NCBI GenBank assembly: GCA_017550385.1
Contig: JAFZPJ010000014.1
Location: 62,001-126,000, forward strand
Source: Clostridiales bacterium
GTDB taxonomy: Bacteria > Bacillota > Clostridia > Saccharofermentanales > Saccharofermentanaceae
Direction of reading: 5' to 3'
DNA length: 64,000 nucleotides
The notes beneath the pieces were generated by a model. The model worked only from the letters and a program-made list of their open reading frames with translations, was not told the DNA's origin and searched no databases. Position 1 is the first letter of the stretch, and every line of letters begins with the position of its first letter. The translations under genes were made by a program, and so were the position numbers. Of this stretch, positions 58,656-64,000 are shown in pieces.

Positions 58656-59540
58656 ATGAAGAGAGAGATGATGGGTCTCATCGTCAAGCGCGACGACGGC
58701 TCCGAGATAGTCAATTACGACGACCCTAACTTCCCCTCCTATATCTACGACGGCTGGATCGTACCCAAAGCGACCTGGGAAGGCGTTCCGCATTACCACG
58801 AAGACATCGAGATCATGACCGTCAAGGAAGGCCAGGTCATGTACTACGTCAACGGCCGCGAACTGCTCCTGAACCCTGGCGATACGATAGTCGTCAACTC
58901 CAATCAGATCCACTACAACACGACCGTCAACGGCGGCACGGCCAAGTACGTCATATGCGTACTGCACCCGAACATCCTCGCAGGGTCCGTCGCCGTAGAC
59001 ATGCAGGCGATCAAGCCGATCACAGAGAACCCCGACCTTCCCTACTTCAGGTTCAGATATATAAATGAATATACCAAAGATATAGAGAAGCTCGTCTTAA
59101 GCCTGCCCGATATCCGCCACGACGCGTTTGCCGTAACGCTCAAGTTCTACCAGATCTGGGAGATCGTCCGTAAGCAGGCCTCGGCATACGGTGCGACCGA
59201 AGAGAACGTATCAGATCCCAGGATGCAATCGTTCAAGGCTATGCTGCATTTTATTGCAAATAACTACCGCGGACAGATAACTTTAGGAGACATCGCTGCG
59301 AACGGCAACGTCAGCAAATCACTATGCAACACATTGTTCCACCAGTACGTCGGCGAGTCACCCATAGGTTACCTGATGCACCTCAGGTCCCGTAAGGTTG
59401 CCGAGCTCCTGCGTGCAAGCAAGATGCCCATGAGCGAGATCGCGGCGCAGACCGGTTTTGGCGGCGTGAGCTACATGTCGGAAACGTTCAAGAAGTTTTT
59501 CGAGAAGTCCCCGAGAGAGTACAGAAAGCAGTGGGAGTAG
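58656..59540 (+). CDS. AraC family regulator with cupin domain
   Basis: 294 residues. N-terminal cupin (PHYHEDIEIMTVKEGQ, LLNPGDTIVVNSNQIH) and C-terminal AraC HTH pair (ITLGDIAANGNVSKSLCN, MSEIAAQTGFGGVSYMSETFKKFFEKSPREYRK). Likely senses a sugar and could regulate the divergent ABC-2 exporter or a distant operon. GGGAGAAAG precedes the ATG. Confidence 0.9.
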   Translation: MKREMMGLIVKRDDGSEIVNYDDPNFPSYIYDGWIVPKATWEGVPHYHEDIEIMTVKEGQVMYYVNGRELLLNPGDTIVVNSNQIHYNTTVNGGTAKYVICVLHPNILAGSVAVDMQAIKPITENPDLPYFRFRYINEYTKDIEKLVLSLPDIRHDAFAVTLKFYQIWEIVRKQASAYGATEENVSDPRMQSFKAMLHFIANNYRGQITLGDIAANGNVSKSLCNTLFHQYVGESPIGYLMHLRSRKVAELLRASKMPMSEIAAQTGFGGVSYMSETFKKFFEKSPREYRKQWE

Positions 59541-59550
59541 CCAGAAAACC

Positions 59551-59660
59551 TTCCCGGCAACGCAAAAGTTTCCCGCACACGCCCAAAAACCAAGCCCCGA
59601 CACTCTCTGCGCAAAAGGAGTTTCCACGCAAGCCCAATAACGGCGCGGTTTTGACGGGAT
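59551..59660. repeat. Paired 49-bp repeat after the AraC gene
   Basis: CGCAAAAG occurs at 59561 and 59610 (period 49), each followed by TTTCC and a CACGC...GCCCAA word. Unit 2 also carries GCGCGGTTTTGAC. The region 59541-59794 has no gene; beyond this repeat it holds an AT-rich stretch that should contain the promoter of the GGDEF-EAL gene, though no consensus promoter is clear. Confidence 0.5.
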
Positions 59661-59794
59661 TTGTTTAACTCTTTGTTTACAGTTTATGCACCTCGCCTTC
59701 ATGTTAGTTACAAAAATGCGAAGATTTTGATTGTTATGCCTTGATAAAATGTCGGTATATTGATCACGAACTACAGGCAAGGGTGGTTTTCTCG

Positions 59795-61519
59795 ATGACA
59801 AAAAGACCGAACAATGGAGTAGACAAGACACTGCGACGGCTGTCCCTCAAGCAGGAGACACCGAAGAGCATGTTTATCATTCTGCTCATCCTATATGCGA
59901 TGGGTACCTTCCTGACGATCACATATTCCAGGACCCCGGGCGAGCTCGTGGTGAGCGGCATCCCCATAGACAACTCGGCAATGGCCGGCGTTTTCGCGAT
60001 GCTGTCCAACATCTGCATTATCTGCCTGGCACTGCTGTACAGGAGGATCGGTTACTTTACCGGCCTGATACTGCTTATCGGCAATGTTCCCACGATGTAC
60101 GTCAACATTATCGTCAGGCAGAACTACCGCAGCATCCCGGGCTTCTTCAACAGCATGCTGGTCCTGATCGCGATCACGGTCATCTTCCTCAGTAACCGTA
60201 AGATCCTGAATTATCAGGAGAGCCTCAGGGTTCAGGCTGTTACGGACAGTCTTACGGGTCTGCCGAACCGTTTCGCTTGCAGCGAGCTCATGACTGACAT
60301 GCTCCGCAGAGGCGGCAAGTTCGCACTCGTGTCCATCGACCTCAACAACTTCAAGAGCATCAACGACACTATGGGACACGATACGGGTGACATGGTCCTC
60401 AAGGAAGTCGCTTCACGCTTCAAGGAACTCGCCAACAATGCGACTACCGAGACCACCGAGTTCGTCGCACGTTCCACCGGCGACGAGTATATGCTCATCA
60501 TAAGCGACTATGATTCGGAAGAAGACATCGAAGAGACCATCGGTGCATATAAGGCGGCTCTCGAGAAAAAGATAACCATCGACGACTGCGACTACTTTAT
60601 GACGGCTTGCTTCGGCTACTGCATCTGCCCTGAAGATTCCACTGTCCTCGAGAACCTGTTCACGTTCTCAGATGCGGCTCTGCATGAAGTTAAGAAGACC
60701 GGCACCGGCAGCAGGATCCTGCGCTATACGGAAGACGTCCTGAATTCCGAACGTTCACTTGAGATCGAACGCAAGATACGCGCAGCACTCGCTGATGACA
60801 AGATCTTCTACCACCTCCAGCCTCAGTACAACATGAACCACAAACTCCGCGGCTTCGAAGCGCTCGCACGCATGAAGGACGACGACGGTTCGTTCATCAG
60901 CCCCGTTGACTTCATCCCCGTAGCAGAGAAGACCGGCCTCGTGGACCGCATTGACATGAAGGTATTTGAGCTGGCGGTAGAATTCGTAGCCAAGGTCATT
61001 GCCGAGACAGGCAAAGACATAACAGTAAGCGTAAACGTATCCGTAAGGCATCTGATGAAGAATAACTTCATCGAAGATATAAGAAGAGTCCTCGATGAGC
61101 ACAACGTCTCCGCAGATCACATCGAGATCGAGATCACGGAATCCATCATGATAGATTCCGCAGAGAAGGCGTTGGAGCGCATCGAGCAGCTTAAAGCAAT
61201 GGGCATGAAGGTTGCGATCGACGATTTCGGAACGGGCTATTCCTCCTTGAGCTATCTTAACAGCTTCCCGTCCGACCTGCTGAAGATCGACAAATCCTTT
61301 ATTGATAAGATGAGTCTCAATGATTCATCCAGACAGTACGTCGCCATGATCATCTCGATCGGTCATACCCTCGACCTCAAAGTCATCTCTGAAGGCGTGG
61401 AGTCCCTGGAGCAGGTGAACGTACTTAAAGACATCGGCTGCGACTACGTCCAGGGCTTTGTCTGGGGCAAGCCGATACCGCCGGAAGAAGCCGGCAAACT
61501 TGTAGCTGAATCTGCCTGA
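59795..61519 (+). CDS. Membrane GGDEF-EAL protein
   Basis: 574 residues. About four to five helices (28-165) followed by a GGDEF domain with RSTGDEYMLII (G-to-T and F-to-Y changes at the signature, so cyclase activity is doubtful) and a complete EAL domain (EALARM, EIEITESIM, DDFGTGYSSL, ISEGVE). Probably a cyclic di-GMP phosphodiesterase controlled from the membrane. The ATG at 59795 is the first with a plausible site (AGGGTGG). A strong terminator follows. Confidence 0.88.
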   Translation: MTKRPNNGVDKTLRRLSLKQETPKSMFIILLILYAMGTFLTITYSRTPGELVVSGIPIDNSAMAGVFAMLSNICIICLALLYRRIGYFTGLILLIGNVPTMYVNIIVRQNYRSIPGFFNSMLVLIAITVIFLSNRKILNYQESLRVQAVTDSLTGLPNRFACSELMTDMLRRGGKFALVSIDLNNFKSINDTMGHDTGDMVLKEVASRFKELANNATTETTEFVARSTGDEYMLIISDYDSEEDIEETIGAYKAALEKKITIDDCDYFMTACFGYCICPEDSTVLENLFTFSDAALHEVKKTGTGSRILRYTEDVLNSERSLEIERKIRAALADDKIFYHLQPQYNMNHKLRGFEALARMKDDDGSFISPVDFIPVAEKTGLVDRIDMKVFELAVEFVAKVIAETGKDITVSVNVSVRHLMKNNFIEDIRRVLDEHNVSADHIEIEITESIMIDSAEKALERIEQLKAMGMKVAIDDFGTGYSSLSYLNSFPSDLLKIDKSFIDKMSLNDSSRQYVAMIISIGHTLDLKVISEGVESLEQVNVLKDIGCDYVQGFVWGKPIPPEEAGKLVAESA

Positions 61520-61603
61520 CTTCCGGGCGGACTCCGAGAATGTTCCACCTCGGTGCCCGTACCCTCCGTTATTCCCGGAACGGCAGATCATCGGCACATA
61601 ATA

Positions 61604-61632
61604 GGGACCCTTGCCGGGGTCCCTTTTGTTTT
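61604..61632 (+). terminator. Terminator of the GGDEF-EAL gene
   Basis: GGGACCC, six-base loop, GGGTCCC, then TTTTGTTTT. Confidence 0.88.
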
Positions 61633-61647
61633 GCTTGTTATTGTGGA

Positions 61648-62478
61648 TCAGGTAATGATCTGCGCTTTGGATGCCGGGTCGTCTCTGATGATCTCGCCGA
61701 CCGACTGAACCTTGATGGTGCCGTTCGCAGGATTCTTGATGCTGTCTACATGCGACAGCACCTCCGCCTCGACATCCGACTTCTCGAACGCCAGATCGCA
61801 TCCTTCCATACGGCAACCGATCAGCTTCAAGCCCTTGCAGTAACACAGGGGCTGGGTTCCGATGATCGTGCAGTTCTCGAAAACAACATTCTCGCAATAC
61901 CACGCGAGATACTCACCCTTCACGATGCAGTCTTTGACCAGGACATTCTTCGCATGCCAGAAGGCATCTTTGGTATCGAACTCACAGTCAGTGAATACGG
62001 AATCCGATATGTACTGGAATGAGTACTTGCCCTTCAGCTTCATATGATCGAACTTCAGGTTGTCGGACCTCATCATGAAGTACTCGCTCTCGGCAGATGA
62101 GTCTGTCATCTCCACCCTGCTCACTGACCAGCCGAACTCGGGCGAGACTATATCGCAGCCGGAGATCTTAACATCGGAACACTCGCGGAGCGCCTTGATG
62201 CCGTGCATCTTGGTGTCCCTGATCTCGATGTCGTGAGAATACCACAGCGCCGCACGGCAGAGCTGTGTCATCTCTGATCCTTCGATCAGGAGCTTGGTAT
62301 CGTGCCAGAACGGATATCTTAAGTTGAAGTAACAGTCGCGCGCGATGATATCGCTGCTCTCCTTGAATGCGCTCTCTCCGTCTGCAGGTCCGTCAAAGCG
62401 GCACCTTACCGCCTCTACCTGTGAACTTCCGTAGAGCGCTCTCTCCTCGTCGAATGTTCTGCCTTCTATCTTATGCAT
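61648..62478 (-). CDS. DUF3737 right-handed beta-helix protein
   Basis: 276 residues. The family blocks are all present: FDEERALYGS, LRYPFWHD, SPEFGWSVSRVEMTDS, EYFMMRSDNL, KGKYSFQYI, TKDAFWHAKNV and GTQPLCYCKGLKLIGC. Each coil supplies short strands of a parallel beta-helix. The function is unknown, though sugar-related. The ATG at 62478 lies six bases after an extended -10 box and is preferred to the longer reading, which has no support. Confidence 0.85.
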   Translation of the reverse strand: MHKIEGRTFDEERALYGSSQVEAVRCRFDGPADGESAFKESSDIIARDCYFNLRYPFWHDTKLLIEGSEMTQLCRAALWYSHDIEIRDTKMHGIKALRECSDVKISGCDIVSPEFGWSVSRVEMTDSSAESEYFMMRSDNLKFDHMKLKGKYSFQYISDSVFTDCEFDTKDAFWHAKNVLVKDCIVKGEYLAWYCENVVFENCTIIGTQPLCYCKGLKLIGCRMEGCDLAFEKSDVEAEVLSHVDSIKNPANGTIKVQSVGEIIRDDPASKAQIIT

Positions 62479-62484
62479 GCTTGT

Positions 62485-62493
62485 ATCATAGCA
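62485..62493 (-). promoter_or_regulatory. Extended -10 promoter, leaderless DUF3737 mRNA
   Basis: Minus strand TGCTATGAT ends six bases before the ATG at 62478; no ribosome site and no -35. Confidence 0.55.
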
Positions 62494-62548
62494 CAAGGGC
62501 GGGCACAGCATCTTACATTCAGAGTTGATATATAGCAGATATCCGTAT

Positions 62549-62584
62549 AAAAAAGATCCCCCGGGCAAATATGCCCGGAGGATC
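62549..62584 (-). terminator. Terminator of the zinc-ribbon gene
   Basis: Thirteen-pair stem with one G-T mismatch (GATCCTCCGGGCA / TGCCCGGGGGATC) followed by TTTTTT on the minus strand. Confidence 0.9.
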
Positions 62585-62609
62585 TTCAGTTCAGTTATTA
62601 ACTATCCGT

Positions 62610-63167
62610 TCAGCGCTCGTAATCATCGATGATGAGCTCGATAGCCTGTCTGGGCTGTTCATACTTGCTCTTCTTACTCTTAGCAGCGGCAGATGTTGCT
62701 TCATCGAGGTAAGCGATGATACCGACAAAGAGAATGCTGCCGGCAAAAATGAGGATCATCAAGAGCTTAAAGATCGAGATGATGATGCCTGCAACACCGA
62801 ATCCCTTACCGGGCGCGCCGGACTTCTTTGCTCTGTTGATACCTGCAATGGACAGGATCAGTCCGAGCAGACCTGAGAGAAGAAGTGAGCAGATGAAACC
62901 TGCGATGCAGAGAGCATCCGTACTCTGCTGAGGCTGCTCCTGATACTGAGGCTGCGCATTATACGAAGGTGCCGGCTGCGGCTGTGCCACAGACTGAGCT
63001 GCGGGCTGCGGCTGAGACGCTCCGTATGACGGCGGAGCATACTTGGATTCATCGTTTACAGATGCAGATACCGGTTCAACCTTCGTGCTCACAAAAGGTG
63101 TTCCGCAATCTTCGCAGAATCTGGCGCCGGCGTCATACTGTGCACCGCAATTAGGACAAAATGGCAT
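62610..63167 (-). CDS. Zinc-ribbon membrane protein with Gln/Pro linker
   Basis: 185 residues: zinc ribbon (CPNCGA ... CEDCGT), a Ser/Pro/Gln-rich linker (about 45-82), two helices (LCIAGFICSLLLSGLLGLIL, GVAGIIISIFKLLMILIFAG) and a charged tail. Same architecture as 41336-41830 but different sequence. AAAGGGGGAG precedes the ATG. Confidence 0.75.
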   Translation of the reverse strand: MPFCPNCGAQYDAGARFCEDCGTPFVSTKVEPVSASVNDESKYAPPSYGASQPQPAAQSVAQPQPAPSYNAQPQYQEQPQQSTDALCIAGFICSLLLSGLLGLILSIAGINRAKKSGAPGKGFGVAGIIISIFKLLMILIFAGSILFVGIIAYLDEATSAAAKSKKSKYEQPRQAIELIIDDYER

Positions 63168-63215
63168 ATCTTATCTCCCCCTTTACCATAAAAACATGAA
63201 TTAAAGTATAACACA

Positions 63216-63719
63216 TCATTCATCATCTTCGTCTGCAAAGTCTTCGAATTCATCTACACGCTCGAGAAGGAATCTCACCCCGTCCCTGTCTATCGCGAAT
63301 GCATCCGTCTCCGGGTTGATGACCAGTCCTTCCAATGCCGGGTCATCACACACTCTCTCGAGTATCTCCCTGATGGGAACCTCGATGACCTCATTAGATT
63401 CGGCAAGTTCTCCCATCTCATCCCGCGATGTGAACAGAGGCATCCACTGCTTGCCGTCTTCGTTGCATACCACGAATGTCGTCCCCTGCTCAGGCAGATT
63501 CTCGAAAACATCTTCCGGCACCGCATCCGGGTTAAAATCCCAAACAACACGCATCTCATCCTCGATTGCCACAGGCGCCTTCCCGTTCTTGCTGATGCGG
63601 AAAATAAGGTGCGCAAATATCATGAGCGCATTGTCATCGTCCGGGCACTCGGTAAAAGCGCCGATTACTTCCTTAATGTATACGGTATTAAGCTTCTCGT
63701 CCTTAGTCTTGCGTTCCAT
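63216..63719 (-). CDS. SseB-like protein
   Basis: 167 residues, acidic. WMPLFTSRDEMGELAES and GLVINPETDAFAIDRDGVRFLLE match the SseB N-terminal domain (strand, FTS, then v-I-N-P). Members have no settled enzymatic role. AAGGAGGT precedes the ATG. It ends with an Asp/Glu run. Confidence 0.75.
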   Translation of the reverse strand: MERKTKDEKLNTVYIKEVIGAFTECPDDDNALMIFAHLIFRISKNGKAPVAIEDEMRVVWDFNPDAVPEDVFENLPEQGTTFVVCNEDGKQWMPLFTSRDEMGELAESNEVIEVPIREILERVCDDPALEGLVINPETDAFAIDRDGVRFLLERVDEFEDFADEDDE

Positions 63720-63842
63720 AACGAATACCTCCTTAAAGATAGATATAATGACCCCGCAGATACTTACCGCGGGATCACTATTACTTCTGATCGCTCTCTT
63801 GACGGGTATAAATTAACACATGCCCTGTCCGTTAAAATGTAC

Positions 63843-64000
63843 TTATCGGACTTGACACCTTATCAGACCCTCAGCGGTCTCTGCTACGCTCCTGACCGCT
63901 TCATCACGTTCCATCACCGGACGGATGAGCGGCATGATCTTATTAAACCCGGCTTCGATGCACCGCTCCACGCCTTCGCCGGTAATACCGCAGATGCCAT
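63843..64000 (-). CDS. C-terminal fragment, probable glycerate kinase
   Basis: 52 codons before a TAA at 63845-63843; the rest lies outside the window. The sequence (GEGVERCIEAGFNKIMPLIR, then MERDEAVRSVAETAEGLIR) fits the end of type-1 glycerate kinases, where a Gly-x-(D/N) strand is followed by a helix with EEAM...AE. Short fragment, so the name is tentative. Confidence 0.45.
   Translation of the reverse strand, partial: GICGITGEGVERCIEAGFNKIMPLIRPVMERDEAVRSVAETAEGLIRCQVR

Overview
The window reads as chromosomal DNA of an anaerobic Gram-positive bacterium, most likely a Clostridia member (Bacillota) from a plant-fibre or gut habitat. The grounds are strong AGGAGG ribosome sites, Firmicutes-type lipoproteins, a Fur-family regulated zinc uptake operon, a butyrate kinase relative next to phosphotransacetylase, GH120 and GH3 glycosidases, an Lsa/Vga-like ABC-F protein, small Fst/holin-like type I toxins and many GGDEF/EAL proteins. 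No rRNA or tRNA gene, integrase, transposase or CRISPR array was seen. Rank below class is not supported.

Layout. 1-8.6 kb (minus strand): 5' part of a PEP-synthase-like gene, small membrane proteins, a histidine phosphatase, a degenerate plasmid-Rep-like protein, an M1 peptidase lipoprotein, a FeoB-associated Cys-rich peptide and a HerA ATPase. 9.2-16.2 kb: polysaccharide deacetylase, GH3 glucosidase, butyrate-kinase-like gene plus pta, GH120 beta-xylosidase: sugar release beside acyl-phosphate fermentation steps. 16.3-19.4 kb: a Fur/Zur regulator divergent from a zinc ABC operon, with palindromic TTTGCAAA sites between. 19.4-28.4 kb is an accessory block, mostly minus strand: two near-identical type I toxin-antitoxin loci as direct repeats around phosphatase, HAD, exonuclease and unknown genes. 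Three of these genes share a 46-bp upstream element. The block ends with a protein joining sigma-70 region 2 to a WYL regulator. 28.4-35.7 kb: an EAL protein, then a two-component system with an ABC efflux pair. 35.8-36.8 kb: a Phd-like antitoxin and an unknown partner behind a perfect palindrome. 36.8-46.6 kb: small membrane proteins, an ABC-F protein with a leader micro-ORF, duplicated PEBP lipoproteins, AraC and XRE regulators. 46.9-63.8 kb: an orphan solute-binding lipoprotein, a 1148-residue PAS/GGDEF/EAL protein, GNAT and DinB proteins, an ABC-2 exporter, an AraC regulator, another GGDEF-EAL protein, DUF3737, zinc-ribbon and SseB-like proteins. The window closes in the 3' end of a probable glycerate kinase.

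Two genome-style features stand out. First, at least five genes have a -10 box exactly six bases before the ATG and no Shine-Dalgarno, so their transcripts should be leaderless. Second, about ten intergenic spots, mostly just after genes, hold paired imperfect repeats (period about 49-64 bp) or long dyads. Each unit contains its own inverted repeat, and the unit sequence differs from locus to locus. I know of no element type that fits them.

All family calls are by eye from motifs and remembered family features; no database search was run.
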